Source: Pilimelia anulata (lineage in GTDB: Bacteria; Actinomycetota; Actinomycetes; Mycobacteriales; Micromonosporaceae). From it: 64,000 nt of DNA. Below are positions 17,404 through 26,176 of this stretch, one piece after another. Under the pieces are notes generated by a model, which worked only from the letters and a program-made list of their open reading frames with translations, made no database searches and was not told the DNA's origin. Made by a program: the position numbers and the translations under genes. How positions within the stretch are numbered: the first letter of the stretch is position 1; each line of letters begins with the position of its first letter. The stretch spans positions 496,001 through 560,000 of the forward strand of contig NZ_BMQB01000001.1 of assembly GCF_014647895.1 (NCBI RefSeq), in the 5' to 3' direction.

Positions 17404-18174
17404 GTGACCGCGCCGGAGCCGGGTACCGGGGACGACCGGACGGGGGCCGGGCGGATCGCCGCGGCCCTCACCGATGAGACCGCCGGCCCGGCGCGCCGCG
17501 CGCACCTGCTGGGCCGGCTCGCCGGCCAGCTCGCGCGCGGGCTCCGCCGCGGCCCGCGGGCCCTGCTCTCCGGGCTCGCGGACGCGGTCACCGACGTCGT
17601 CCCGCACCTGCCGATCCGGGACGCGGCCACGCTGCGCCGGCACCACCCGGAGCTGTCGGGCGACGCGCTGGCCGCCCGGCTGGTCCGCAACGCCGCCAAC
17701 GTCACCGCCGGCATCGGCGTCGCCGGCGGCGGCATCGCGGCGGTGGAGTGGGCGGTCCCGCCCACCCTGCTCGCCACGCCGGTCCTGCTCGGGGCCGAGA
17801 CGGTGGCCGTCGTCGCCGTCGAGGTCAAGCTGATCGGCGAGCTGCACGCGGTGTACGGGGTCCCGCTGCCCCGGGCGCTCGCGCCGCGGACCGTCGCGCT
17901 CGTGCAGGCGTGGGCCGGGCGGCGCGGGTTCAACCCGCTGGCGCCGGGGCTGGGCACCGGGGCGGTGCTCGGCGCGGCGGCCCGCGACCAGCTCCGGGCG
18001 CAGTTGCTGCGCCGGTTCGGGCGCAGCCTGAGCACGCTGGCGCCGCTGCTGGCCGGGGCGGCGGTCGGCGGGTACCTCAACCACAAGGCCACCCTGGCCC
18101 TCGGCCGGCAGGTCCGCGACGACCTGCGCCGGCGGGCGGTCAGCCCGGCGCCGGGGCCGGCCGACCGGCCATGA
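17404..18174 (+). CDS. Conserved hydrophobic protein, EcsC-like
   Basis: I do not recognise this with certainty. The 256-residue protein has hydrophobic Gly/Ala-rich helices around 100-145 and again near 215-235, with a segment ([19 protein letters not shown]) reminiscent of EcsC-family proteins. It is probably membrane-associated. GTG at 17404 is 10 nt after the DUF4193 stop, so the two are cotranscribed. The last 35 bp overlap the convergent DUF3093 gene. Confidence 0.65.
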   Translation: MTAPEPGTGDDRTGAGRIAAALTDETAGPARRAHLLGRLAGQLARGLRRGPRALLSGLADAVTDVVPHLPIRDAATLRRHHPELSGDALAARLVRNAANVTAGIGVAGGGIAAVEWAVPPTLLATPVLLGAETVAVVAVEVKLIGELHAVYGVPLPRALAPRTVALVQAWAGRRGFNPLAPGLGTGAVLGAAARDQLRAQLLRRFGRSLSTLAPLLAGAAVGGYLNHKATLALGRQVRDDLRRRAVSPAPGPADRP

Positions 18175-18625
18175 CGGCCGCCGCCAGCGCCACCGGGTCG
18201 CGGCTGCTCACCACCCAGTACGGCGTGGGGTCCGCGGGGTCGGCCAGCACCACCTGGACCGCCCCGGCCACCCAGGGCCGCTGGATCACGAACGCCAGCG
18301 GGTCGGCCGCCTGGCCGAGCAGCAGCCGCCGCCCGGCGGCGTCGATCGGCACCGCGTCGGCCACGAACCGCAGCGGCAGCCGGGCGTCGTCGACCCGCAG
18401 CTCGTCACCCGTGACGGTGATCCGCAGCCGCCCCAGCCACCACAACCCCGCCACCGCCACCGGCAGCAGCACCGCGAACGGCAGCCACGCGCGCACGCCC
18501 GGCGCGCCCAGCCACAGCTCGGCGGCGAGCCCGGCCGCGCCGGCCAGCGCGAGCAGCCACCACCAATGGGGTACCCGCAGCCGCTCGGCGTACCGTGGGC
18601 CGGCCGGGGTGCGCACGTCCGTCAC
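18140..18625 (-). CDS. DUF3093 membrane protein
   Basis: The 161-residue protein has two transmembrane helices (about 20-38 and 44-62) followed by a beta-rich domain with [10 protein letters not shown] and a C-terminal [16 protein letters not shown], the DUF3093 signature. It occupies the Rv2698 position. The function is unknown. GTG at 18623-18625 is taken as the start; it lacks a strong ribosome binding site. It is divergent from dut. Confidence 0.83.
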   Translation of the reverse strand: MTDVRTPAGPRYAERLRVPHWWWLLALAGAAGLAAELWLGAPGVRAWLPFAVLLPVAVAGLWWLGRLRITVTGDELRVDDARLPLRFVADAVPIDAAGRRLLLGQAADPLAFVIQRPWVAGAVQVVLADPADPTPYWVVSSRDPVALAAAVMAGRPAPAPG

Positions 18626-18676
18626 GAGGGGCGAGCCTACGCCGGCAGTCCGGCCCACCGCCTCCGAGGAGCGTCC

Positions 18677-19162
18677 GTGACCGAGTCCGTCACCGTCCTG
18701 CTGCGGCAGCTCGACCCCGACCTGCCGCCGCCCTGCTACGCCCACCCCGGCGACGCCGGCGCCGACCTGGTGGCCACCGAGCCGGTGGAGCTGGCGCCGG
18801 GGGAGCGGGCGCTGGTCGGCACCGGGGTGGCGATCGCGCTGCCGGCCGGGTACGTCGGCCTGGTCCACCCGCGCTCGGGCCTGGCCGCGAAGCTGGGCGT
18901 GACCGTGCTGAACGCCCCCGGCACGGTCGACGCGGGCTACCGTGGCGAGATCAGGGTGAACCTGATCAACCTCGACCCGCGGGCCACCGCCCGGATCGCC
19001 CGCGGCGATCGCATCGCGCAGCTTGTGGTGCAGCGCGTCGAACGGGCAAACTTCCGGGTCGTCGACGAACTCCCCGGATCGGACCGGGGCGATGGCGGAC
19101 ACGGGTCGACCGGCGGGCTGTCCGGCCTGGCGGACGCCGCGCGAGAAGGGTTCAGATTGTGA
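18677..19162 (+). CDS. dut: dUTP diphosphatase
   Basis: The 161-residue protein has all five dUTPase motifs: [34 protein letters not shown] and the C-terminal P-loop-like GHGSTGG. It hydrolyses dUTP to dUMP as a trimer, limiting uracil in DNA. GTG at 18677 has GAGGA upstream. The stop overlaps the DUF3710 start (GTGA). Confidence 0.96.
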   Translation: MTESVTVLLRQLDPDLPPPCYAHPGDAGADLVATEPVELAPGERALVGTGVAIALPAGYVGLVHPRSGLAAKLGVTVLNAPGTVDAGYRGEIRVNLINLDPRATARIARGDRIAQLVVQRVERANFRVVDELPGSDRGDGGHGSTGGLSGLADAAREGFRL

Positions 19163-19815
19163 TCTTCAATCGACGTCGGGCGGAGTCCGGCGAGCGGGCC
19201 GCCGGCGGGTCCACCGCCACGCAGTCGCGCGCGGTGCCGGAGCACGGCCCGTACGACGTGAGCGTCGCGCCCGAGGGCGTGGAGCGGCTCGACCTGGGCG
19301 CCATGCGGCTGCCGGCGGTCGAGGGCGTCGAGGTGCGGGTGCAGGCCGACCCGGACGGGACGATCCAGCAGGTCCTGCTCGTGCAGGGGCAGAGCGCGCT
19401 GCAACTCGGCGTGTTCGCCGCCCCGCGCACCGAGGGGATCTGGGACGAGGTGCGCGAGGAGATCCTCGAGTCGTTGCAGGCCGACGGCCTGACCGGCGCG
19501 GAGGTCCAGGGCGCGTACGGCACCGAGCTGCACGCCACCGTGCCCAGCCCGGACGGCCCGGCCGCGATCCGGTTCGTCGGCGTGGACGGCCCGCGGTGGA
19601 TGGTCCGCGGCGTGTACCAGGGCGCGGCGGCCACCGACCCGGGCGCCGCCGGCGCCCTGGACGTCTGCCTGCGCGAGCTGGTGGTGGACCGGGGCGAGGA
19701 GCCGCGCCCGGCCAAGGAGCCGCTGGCGCTGCGGCTGCCCCCGGAGGTCGTCGAGTCGGCCCGCGAGCAGGGCATCGACCCGACGACCGGCGCGCCGCTC
19801 GACCCGGGCACATGA
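19159..19815 (+). CDS. DUF3710 protein
   Basis: The 218-residue protein matches DUF3710 (Rv2696c position): an N-terminal IFNRRR segment, [20 protein letters not shown], and a conserved core containing [12 protein letters not shown] and [10 protein letters not shown]. It is cytoplasmic and of unknown function. Both ends overlap neighbours by 4 bp (dut and the OB-fold gene), so the block is one operon. Confidence 0.9.
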   Translation: MIFNRRRAESGERAAGGSTATQSRAVPEHGPYDVSVAPEGVERLDLGAMRLPAVEGVEVRVQADPDGTIQQVLLVQGQSALQLGVFAAPRTEGIWDEVREEILESLQADGLTGAEVQGAYGTELHATVPSPDGPAAIRFVGVDGPRWMVRGVYQGAAATDPGAAGALDVCLRELVVDRGEEPRPAKEPLALRLPPEVVESAREQGIDPTTGAPLDPGT

Positions 19816-20183
19816 GCGGCGGGTCGCCGGTGCACCGGCTGCTGCGCCGGCTGGCCCCCTCGCCGGACGAGCTGGAGGCGGCGGAGCTGCGCGAGGGCAG
19901 CGCCGCCTCCGGCTGCACCCCGGCCGGCGCGTGCCGGCGCGGGCAACTCGTCAGCGTCTCCGGGCGGCTGCGCACGGTGGTGTACCCGCCGCGCACGACG
20001 GCGCCCAACCTGGAGGCCGACCTGTACGACGGCAGCGACACCGTCACCCTGGTCTGGCTGGGCCGCCGGCACATCGCCGGCATCGAGCCGGGCCGGGCGC
20101 TGACGGTCAGCGGCCGGGTGGCGCTGCGCGACGACCGCAAGGTGATCTACAACCCGTACTACGAGCTGGAGCCGCCGCGGTGA
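19812..20183 (+). CDS. OB-fold nucleic acid binding protein
   Basis: The 123-residue protein has an OB fold of about 75 residues (LVSVSGRLRTVVYPP, LEADLYDGSDTVTLVWLGRR, GRALTVSGRVA) after a short helical N-terminus. It equals the Rv2694c position. Single-stranded nucleic acid binding is expected from the fold but the role is unknown. ATG at 19812 overlaps the DUF3710 stop and its own stop overlaps the DUF3159 start. Confidence 0.85.
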   Translation: MSGGSPVHRLLRRLAPSPDELEAAELREGSAASGCTPAGACRRGQLVSVSGRLRTVVYPPRTTAPNLEADLYDGSDTVTLVWLGRRHIAGIEPGRALTVSGRVALRDDRKVIYNPYYELEPPR

Positions 20184-20905
20184 GCACCGGGAACCGGTCG
20201 GCGGCGCCGCTGCCGACCATCAGCGAGCAGGTGGCCGCCCAGTTGGGCGGCTGGCGCGGCGCGGTCGAGACCACGGTCCCGATCGTGGCGTTCATCGCGG
20301 TCAACGCCGGCCTGGAGCCGCTGGCGAAGGCGTTCGGGTGGGACGCGGGGCTGACCGGCGCGCTCGGCGCGAAGTACGACCTGAAGGTCGCCGTCAGCAT
20401 CGCCGTCCTGGTCGCGGTCGGCATCGCGGCCCGCCGGCTGGCCCAGAAGCGGACCGTCCGGCACTCGGTCAACGGCCTGGTCGGCGTGGGCCTGGGCGCC
20501 TGGCTGGCCTGGCGCAGCGGCGAGGCGCGCGACTTCTACCTGCCCGGCATCTGGTACGGCCTGGCGTACGGGGTGGTGCTGCTGGCCACGGCCGCCTCCC
20601 GGTGGCCGCTGGTGGGCTGGATCTGGTCGGTGATGGCCGACGGCGGCAAGCACGACTGGCGGGACAGCCCGCGGCTGATGCGCACGTTCCGCTGGCTGAC
20701 CCTGGTCTGGGGCACGGTCTGGCTGATCAAGGTCGGCATCCAGTTGGTCTTCTACCAGCTCGGCAGCGAGGCCGGCCTGGCGATCACCCGGCTGGTGTTC
20801 GGCTACCCGCCGTACCTCGTGCTGCTGCTGCTCACCATGTGGGCCGTCCGCCGGGTGAAGGCCGCCGAGGCGGCGGCGGAGCCCATTCCCGCCCCGCGGG
20901 TGTGA
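20180..20905 (+). CDS. DUF3159 integral membrane protein
   Basis: The 241-residue protein has about six transmembrane helices and the DUF3159 start TISEQVAAQLGGWRGAVETTVP. It corresponds to Rv2693c. The function is unknown. It is the last gene of the dut operon, with GTGA overlap at its start and a strong hairpin 36 bp after its stop. Confidence 0.87.
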   Translation: MSTGNRSAAPLPTISEQVAAQLGGWRGAVETTVPIVAFIAVNAGLEPLAKAFGWDAGLTGALGAKYDLKVAVSIAVLVAVGIAARRLAQKRTVRHSVNGLVGVGLGAWLAWRSGEARDFYLPGIWYGLAYGVVLLATAASRWPLVGWIWSVMADGGKHDWRDSPRLMRTFRWLTLVWGTVWLIKVGIQLVFYQLGSEAGLAITRLVFGYPPYLVLLLLTMWAVRRVKAAEAAAEPIPAPRV

Positions 20906-20940
20906 TCGACTTTCGCGTTCCGCATCGATTTCGACGTACC

Positions 20941-20977
20941 ACGAAAGGGTGGAAGGCGAAGCCTTCCACCCTTTCGT
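20941..20977 (+). terminator. Strong terminator of the dut-DUF3159 operon
   Basis: A 17-bp perfect stem (20941-20957 with 20961-20977) with a GAA loop is followed by CATTTCTTTC. Because the stem starts with ACGAAAGG it also offers a short U-rich exit. Confidence 0.85.
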
Positions 20978-21030
20978 CATTTCTTTCTCATGACCAGCGG
21001 AATTGTGGGAACCGCTTGGGTCGTTTCAGT

Positions 21031-21432
21031 TCACCAACGGCGCCAACGCTCGCACGCGATCCCATCGCGGTCGCGGTCGAGGTGGCGGTTCAGCAGGTAC
21101 ACCCGGCCGTTGCGCTCGAAGTGACGCACCGGGCGCTCGCCCCAGCGGACGCGGTCCCGCGCCCCCGGGAGCCCGACCCCGTACGGGTAATCGTCGTTCA
21201 GATCGAAACAGTTCCAGTAGCGCTGCGGGAAGTTGCCGTGCCCGGGCGGCCAGCCCGGTCCACCCGGTCCACCGGGACCACCGGGACCACCCGGTCCGCC
21301 CGGCTGACCCTGGCCGGGGCGCTGCCCCGGGCCGGGAGTCTGCGGTGCGGCGGAGGCGGGCGAGGCAGCGATCAGCAGCGCGGTACTCGCGGACACCGTC
21401 GCCATGGCGGCGGCCATTAGACGAAATCTCAT
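21031..21432 (-). CDS. Secreted Excalibur-domain protein with Gly-Pro-Gly repeats
   Basis: The 133-residue protein has a signal peptide (about 1-28), a collagen-like GPGGPGGPGG tract (about 37-58) and a C-terminal Excalibur domain with the DxDxDGIACE calcium-binding loop (DRDRDGIACE). Nearby YWNCFDLNDDYPYG adds a Cys that can pair with the one in the loop. It is exported and probably binds calcium; the role is unknown. ATG at 21430-21432 is used rather than GTG 21441. It is convergent with DUF3159. Confidence 0.82.
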   Translation of the reverse strand: MRFRLMAAAMATVSASTALLIAASPASAAPQTPGPGQRPGQGQPGGPGGPGGPGGPGGPGWPPGHGNFPQRYWNCFDLNDDYPYGVGLPGARDRVRWGERPVRHFERNGRVYLLNRHLDRDRDGIACERWRRW

Positions 21433-21563
21433 ACCGCCCACCGTAATGTGCCACGTTCCATTTCCGGTGCCGCATTGCCGTAATCCACCGGCTTATTTCG
21501 GCAGTGGTACCCCGAATGGAGAGAGGCCAAGTCAATGGTCTGAGAATTGGCGGGCGTAATTGG

Positions 21564-22931
21564 TCAGACGTTTCCGGTAGTCCGTTCGGGTAATACGTCA
21601 CCCGCGACCGCGTCATCGATCGTGTCGCTGGGCGCCGGCAGCGTGTCGGCGGCCCCGGCCAGCCGCAGCACGTCGCGGACGCCGCCGAGCGGGTGGACCA
21701 CCCGGAGGGTGACCCCCGACCGGCGCAGCGCCGCGGCGAGCCCGGCCAGCATCGCCGCCGCGGTCGCGTCCACGCCCGGCACCGCCTCGGCGTCCAGCAC
21801 CAGCGTCCGGACGCCGGGCGCCCGGCCGGCGCCCAGCAGCGCGTCGCGGACCCGGTCGGCGTTGGCGAAGAACAGCGCCCCCTGCGGCCGGAGCACGACC
21901 ACGCCCGGCAGCTCGCGGGCGGCGGGGTGCCGGGCCGGGTCCAGCCACTGCCCGGCCGGGGTCCGGCCGAGCCGGACCACCGCCGGCCGGGACGCCCGGT
22001 AGAGCAGCAGCAGGATCGACACCACCATGCCGATCACCAGCCCCGGCAGCGTGTCGAACAGCAGCACCCCCAGCAGCGCGGCCGCGGCGGCGACGAAGTC
22101 CGGCCGGGCGGCCGGGCCGCCGCCGGGCCCGAGCGCCACCCGCCACAGCCGGCGCAGCGCCGCCGGGTCGACCAGCTCGGCCAGCGCGGCGATCACCACC
22201 GCGGCCAGCGTCGCCTCGGGCAGCTCCGCGAACAGGCCGGTGAGGAAGAGCAGCGTCAGCACGGTCAGCCCGGCGGTGACCAGCCCGGCGAGCGGCAGCC
22301 GGCCGGAGAGGCGCTGGCGCAGTTCCACCATCATGAGCGCGAACATGCCGACGTGACCCGCGATCGCCAGGACCGGTAACCAGCCCATGAACACGGTGCC
22401 GCCACCCTTGCCGGTGAGGATGGCGACCGTACCGACGACGACCTGCATGACCGCCAGCAGCGCCTTGGCGTGAACCGGCAGCAGCGGGTGGATGTCCGCC
22501 GCGCCGAACCAGCTCCGGAGCTGGTCCCGGGTGCAATTCCCGGTCAGTACCACCAGCGCCGCCACGTTCTGCATGGCCGACAAACCCGGGATCGGTGCAT
22601 GGAGGACTACCACGGGGAGCAGCACGAACCAGTTCAAGCGCCGCAACCGGGTGCCGATCCACACCGCGGCCAGGATCGCGGCGAGCAGCCCGACCGCCAG
22701 CAGCGCCACCGACCCCACGTCGGCGAGCAGTACCCGCAGCATCGACAGCAGCGGCGCGAACGTGCTCGCATCCAGCCCCTTGGGCGCGACGATCAGCACG
22801 ATGGCCACGGGCGGTCGCCACGAACCCGACGGCCACGTTGAGCAGCGGCGACAGCACGAACGCGTCGACCAGGTCGGACCAGCCGGCACTGGTCCGACCG
22901 AGCAGAGCGCTCCAGATGAAGAGGCCGCCGG
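21564..22931 (-). pseudogene. Chimeric remnant: unknown membrane segment fused to SulP transporter C-terminal half
   Basis: Reading on the minus strand, a coding stretch starts just after an in-frame TGA (22932-22934) with hydrophobic sequence (LFIWSALLGRTSAGWSDLV), then shifts frame by one near 22815 into VAIVLIVAPKGLDASTF. After about 180 residues of a membrane protein I do not recognise, the sequence becomes SulP-like at LPLAGLVTAGLTVLTLLFL and continues through the last SulP helices into a STAS domain ending near 21600. The N-terminal SulP half is missing. A truncation, a frameshift and a mid-protein change of family make a functional anion transporter unlikely. Confidence 0.7.
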
Positions 22932-23126
22932 GTCAGCCTGCCCTACTGTCGCTCGCTGACGAAGCGCCCGGTCGGCGGCAGGAGAGTGCCTGCATGCGGC
23001 AACTGGAATGGATCTACGGCTTCGACTCTGGCCGATGGACCCCGACCTATTCGTTCTAGCTGAGCGAGGACTCGAGCGCGCCCACATCCCTGCAACCCGG
23101 GGCGCACTCGCCGCGGCACGGGCGTG

Positions 23127-23744
23127 TCAGTGCCCGCCCGCGCGCGGAGCGACCGGTTCCGATGTCGGCGAGGGGTCCGCTGGATGGCTGGAGGTGTTGT
23201 AGGCGTTCTTGGCGGCGACGACGGCCGCCTGGACGTGTTCGGGGTCGACGCCGCTTACGTTCAGTGGCGGGTGCAGGCGCTGGACAAGCTCTGCCTCAGT
23301 GGTGGCCGGCTCCGCGTCCTCAGCCCAGGTCAGCCGCAGGTGTGCGTGCATCCACGCGGTCAGTCGCGCCTCGTCTTCAGGGATCAGGACCACACGATCG
23401 GTCCAGGTCGTGCGGTAGTTCTCGGACACGAGAAGTCCGGCGAGTGTGCGGCGCAGGGTCGAGCTGCCCGAGCGCCGTAGATGGTTGCGTAGGATCCGGC
23501 CTCGGAGGCTGGTGGCCCGGCCGAGATACAGCAGTCGTAGCGCGGGGATGTGTTCGTTCGGCGGTCCGAGCAGGTCAGGGAAGATTGACGCAGCAGCCCA
23601 CCACGCGTAGACACCACTGCCACGGCTGAGGCGCTTGACGGCGACGTCAAGGTCGACTGGGGCGCCGGAGAGCAGCCGCAGAGCGTTCTCCACCCGGCCC
23701 CGGGCGGTTTGGACCTCGTGGGATCGCTTCGCGGGAGTGGTCAC
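23127..23744 (-). CDS. GIY-YIG nuclease-fold protein
   Basis: The 205-residue protein has a GIY-YIG-like core: GVYAWW (for GIYxY), LLYLGRATSLRGRI (for YVGKA with the catalytic-type Arg), NHLRRS and a late HPPLNVSG (for the NPPLN asparagine). A single-strand or structure-selective endonuclease is possible. No partner domain (UvrC, homing or restriction) is attached. Codon use is less GC-biased than the backbone. GTG at 23742-23744 lacks a clear ribosome binding site. Confidence 0.65.
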   Translation of the reverse strand: MTTPAKRSHEVQTARGRVENALRLLSGAPVDLDVAVKRLSRGSGVYAWWAAASIFPDLLGPPNEHIPALRLLYLGRATSLRGRILRNHLRRSGSSTLRRTLAGLLVSENYRTTWTDRVVLIPEDEARLTAWMHAHLRLTWAEDAEPATTEAELVQRLHPPLNVSGVDPEHVQAAVVAAKNAYNTSSHPADPSPTSEPVAPRAGGH

Positions 23745-23887
23745 CGAATCATGGTAAGCGTCCGGATGACATGCCTGCCGCTTCGCCAGACGTACTCATC
23801 TCGGCAACGGAGTGCGTTCTCTGGTGAGCGATGCCGCGTTTGTGCTGTCGATGTGGGCGGTGGGCGGTGGGCGGTGTGCGATCCGGT

Positions 23888-24265
23888 ATGAACCCGGACA
23901 AGATGATTACTGCCAAGGGCGTTCCGCTCGGTTACGTGGAAGCCCGGCGGGCATTGGCGAGGCTGCGCTGGTCACGCCAGGGCGTCAGGTTGGGCTCCGA
24001 CCAACAGGTAAACGCCGTGCCATCGCTGGTTCCCTACGACGAGCTGGCCGGTGAACATCCGGCCACCCTCGGAGGGATGACCCGACGCACCAGTCTCATC
24101 GCGCTGCTCGACGCCCTGGCGGGCACCGCACCGGTTGGTCCGGAGACTCGTTGTTGTTTCGCCTTCTACGGTTCGGTGCCCGCAGGAGAGTGCGACCGGC
24201 CTACAGACCTGCACGTGCCGCTGGCTCGGCGTTCGGCGGTGCGCAGGCGAGTGTCGGAAAACTGA
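23888..24265 (+). CDS. Small hypothetical protein
   Basis: A 125-residue reading frame starts with ATG 23888 (MNPDKMITAKGVPLGYVEAR). It has no family I recognise and a protein-like middle (LIALLDALAGTAPVGPETRC). Base composition is lower in GC than neighbours. No ribosome binding site stands out. It could be a real accessory gene or a chance frame. Confidence 0.35.
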   Translation: MNPDKMITAKGVPLGYVEARRALARLRWSRQGVRLGSDQQVNAVPSLVPYDELAGEHPATLGGMTRRTSLIALLDALAGTAPVGPETRCCFAFYGSVPAGECDRPTDLHVPLARRSAVRRRVSEN

Positions 24266-24289
24266 CAGCCGTGAGTTCTTCGTGTCATC

Positions 24290-24305
24290 GACAACTATCG
24301 TTGTC
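24290..24305. promoter_or_regulatory. Dyad upstream of the S1-fold gene
   Basis: GACAAC and GTTGTC form a perfect 6-bp inverted repeat with a TATC centre, about 105 bp before the start at 24410. Confidence 0.35.
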
Positions 24306-24409
24306 ATGGTCGCGTCTGCTGTGACCGACCGCCGCCCCGGGTGCGCTGACGGGCGCCCTCGTTCGGACCGGCCATGCCGGCGGCCCGGGGTCCGACACGA
24401 GGGGACTCC

Positions 24410-25132
24410 ATGATGCTTTCTCGTACCGCGCTGGCCACCACCGCGCTGGCAGCCACCCTGCTCGCCCCTACGGCCGCCGCCCATGCCGACACCGACGCCC
24501 GCCCGCGGGGCTACATGCTCGGCGTCGGTTCGGGTCTCGTCCACGGCACCGACAGCAGCGCCGGCTGCACGGCCGGTTTCCTGCTGCGGGTGAACGGCAA
24601 GCGCCAGGTCCTCGCCGCCGGGCAGTGCGTCGCCCCGGTCGGCGGCGCGGTGCTGAGCCCGGTGTCCGCGCCGGCTCTCCGGATCGGGACGGTCACCGCG
24701 AACGCAATCCCCGCCGACAGCGGCAGCAAGCCCCTCGACGCTGCGCTTTTCGCCCCGCGCAACGGGATCCACAGTGCGAACGATTTCCTCACACTCGAGG
24801 GCCGGGTGTACGGCAGGGTCACCAGCGTGGCGCCCGAGGGCAACCTCATCGGGTCGCGGTACCTGCGCAGCGGCAAGGGCACCGAGTTGACCGAAGGCGT
24901 GGTCACCGACAGCCGCGTCATCAACGGCCAGCGCCACTTCTGTGGCGACGGGCCGGCCATGGCGCCGGGTGACCTCGGCGGGCCGGTCGTCCTGCGTACG
25001 TCGCGACCCGGCAACTTCGCGGCCGCCGGCATCGCCACCGCGGTCGGTGACGACGGGCGGATGTGCTTCCTTCCCATGGGTACGCTGCTGACCCACTTCA
25101 AGGGGGAGCTGGGCCGGCCGGGCAGCGACTGA
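24410..25132 (+). CDS. Exported S1-protease-fold protein lacking catalytic His and Ser (pseudoprotease)
   Basis: The 240-residue protein has a signal peptide (about 1-27) and a chymotrypsin-like fold. The usual TAGHC is replaced by AAGQC (Gln72), the putative Asp is kept in DAALF (Asp110), and GDSGGP is replaced by GDLGGP (Leu189). Cys53/Cys73 and Cys178/Cys219 fit disulfides of the fold. Loss of His and Ser predicts no proteolysis, so a binding, inhibitory or scavenging role is inferred. ATG 24410 or 24413 both fit GAGGGG upstream. An active-looking homologue lies 1 kb downstream. Confidence 0.78.
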   Translation: MMLSRTALATTALAATLLAPTAAAHADTDARPRGYMLGVGSGLVHGTDSSAGCTAGFLLRVNGKRQVLAAGQCVAPVGGAVLSPVSAPALRIGTVTANAIPADSGSKPLDAALFAPRNGIHSANDFLTLEGRVYGRVTSVAPEGNLIGSRYLRSGKGTELTEGVVTDSRVINGQRHFCGDGPAMAPGDLGGPVVLRTSRPGNFAAAGIATAVGDDGRMCFLPMGTLLTHFKGELGRPGSD

Positions 25133-25154
25133 CGAGGTAGCGGAAACAACGGCC

Positions 25155-25195
25155 GCGCATGTGCGCCGCGAGAGGTAATCGCGGCGCACATGCGC
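25155..25195. terminator. Bidirectional terminator, 16-bp stem
   Basis: Arms 25155-25170 and 25180-25195 are perfect complements with a 9-nt loop, between the pseudoprotease gene and the convergent merB-like pseudogene. Confidence 0.75.
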
Positions 25196-25251
25196 TCGCG
25201 GTCCGGGCCCGCGGCGGCATTCCCGTCGGCCGCGGCCGCTGAACTGAACGG

Positions 25252-25903
25252 TCACATCCCCCAGAACGGGCCGGTGAGGCCGACGCGGCGCAGGTACTCC
25301 GCCGCCGCGGCCGGCTCCCGGCGGCCGTAGCCCCGGTCCAGGCGCCCGGCGTACCAGCGGAGGCGAACCGCCGCAGCGTCGGCAGGTCCAAGAGGGATCC
25401 GTGGGCGACCCCGGCGTCCCGGCGCCACGTATCGATGCACTGCCCGGAGCAGAACAGGCGCTGGTGCCGGCAGGTGTGCACGACGTCGTCCCACATGCGG
25501 GCGGCGGGGAAGTGGGCGAGCTGGTCGCCGTCCGGCGGTCGTGCGGTGCCGACGTTCCGGGTGTGCGGCCGGGAGCAATACGGGCAGGTGGTGGCCACGA
25601 GCACCGGGCCTCGGCGGGGAGCAGGTGCGGCAGGGCGAACGAGTCCCACGCGCAGCCGCCCCACCACAGGGTCCGGCGGCCCATGTCCGCGAAGCCCAGC
25701 GGTACGGCCGAGAACGGGTGCGCCATGCCGATGTCGCCGGCCCCGGCCGGGGCGAGGTGGCGGGCCCGGGCGAGGTCGGCCAACCCCGCTCGTACCACGG
25801 CGATGCCGACGGCGAACCGCCGGGCGAGTTGGGCCGTATCGGGAGCGCGCCCGGTGTCGGCGAACGAGCGGTAGCCGGCGAGTCGCAGATCCTCCGGGTC
25901 CAT
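25252..25903 (-). pseudogene. Organomercurial lyase (MerB-like) gene with two frameshifts
   Basis: Three successive frames together read a full MerB-like protein. Frame one (from ATG 25901-25903) gives AHPFSAVPLGF, LWWGGCAWDSFALPHLL with the Cys and Asp of the CxxD active site. Frame two, after a missing base in the GGG run at 25606-25608, gives VLVATTCPYCSRPH, MWDDVVHTCRHQRLFCSGQC. Frame three, after a missing base near 25356-25361, gives WYAGRLDRGYGRREP and FWGM at the end. All catalytic residues are otherwise present, so inactivation is recent or these are sequencing errors. Confidence 0.75.
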
Positions 25904-26041
25904 CCCGCCATTCTTCCGGAGGCGAGTGGCAGGTGCCGGCATCGACGATCCCCTTCTCGGCCCGGGCGTTGACTCTTTACAGCTTGACCGTGAAACCGCA
26001 GGCCAGAAGCCTGCCGTCGAGGTTCGCCGTGGGTCGGACTC

Positions 26042-26071
26042 TTGATTCCGTACCGCGCGGCCGCCTACATT
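26042..26071 (+). promoter_or_regulatory. Promoter of the S1 protease gene
   Basis: TTGATT (26042-26047) and TACATT (26066-26071) are 18 bp apart and about 105 bp before the start codon at 26177. Confidence 0.55.
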
Positions 26072-26176
26072 TCATCCGTTCGTCGGATGCCCCACCGCCC
26101 CTGCCGGCACCCGCGGCGAGAACCGAATTCGGAAAGTCAGCCACCCCCTGCTTCATTTCTGACTACGGAGTGAATT

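Noticed and set aside
21250..21310. Short regular repeats that might suggest CRISPR or an insertion-sequence end
   Set aside because: They encode the in-frame Gly-Pro-Gly tract of the Excalibur protein; there are no spacers.
22531..22560. Possible tRNA T-arm-like sequence
   Set aside because: GTGCAATTCCC lies inside the SulP chimera reading frame and no cloverleaf can be formed around it.
22470..22960. Plus-strand frames opposite the SulP chimera
   Set aside because: They are antisense shadows with no recognisable domain.
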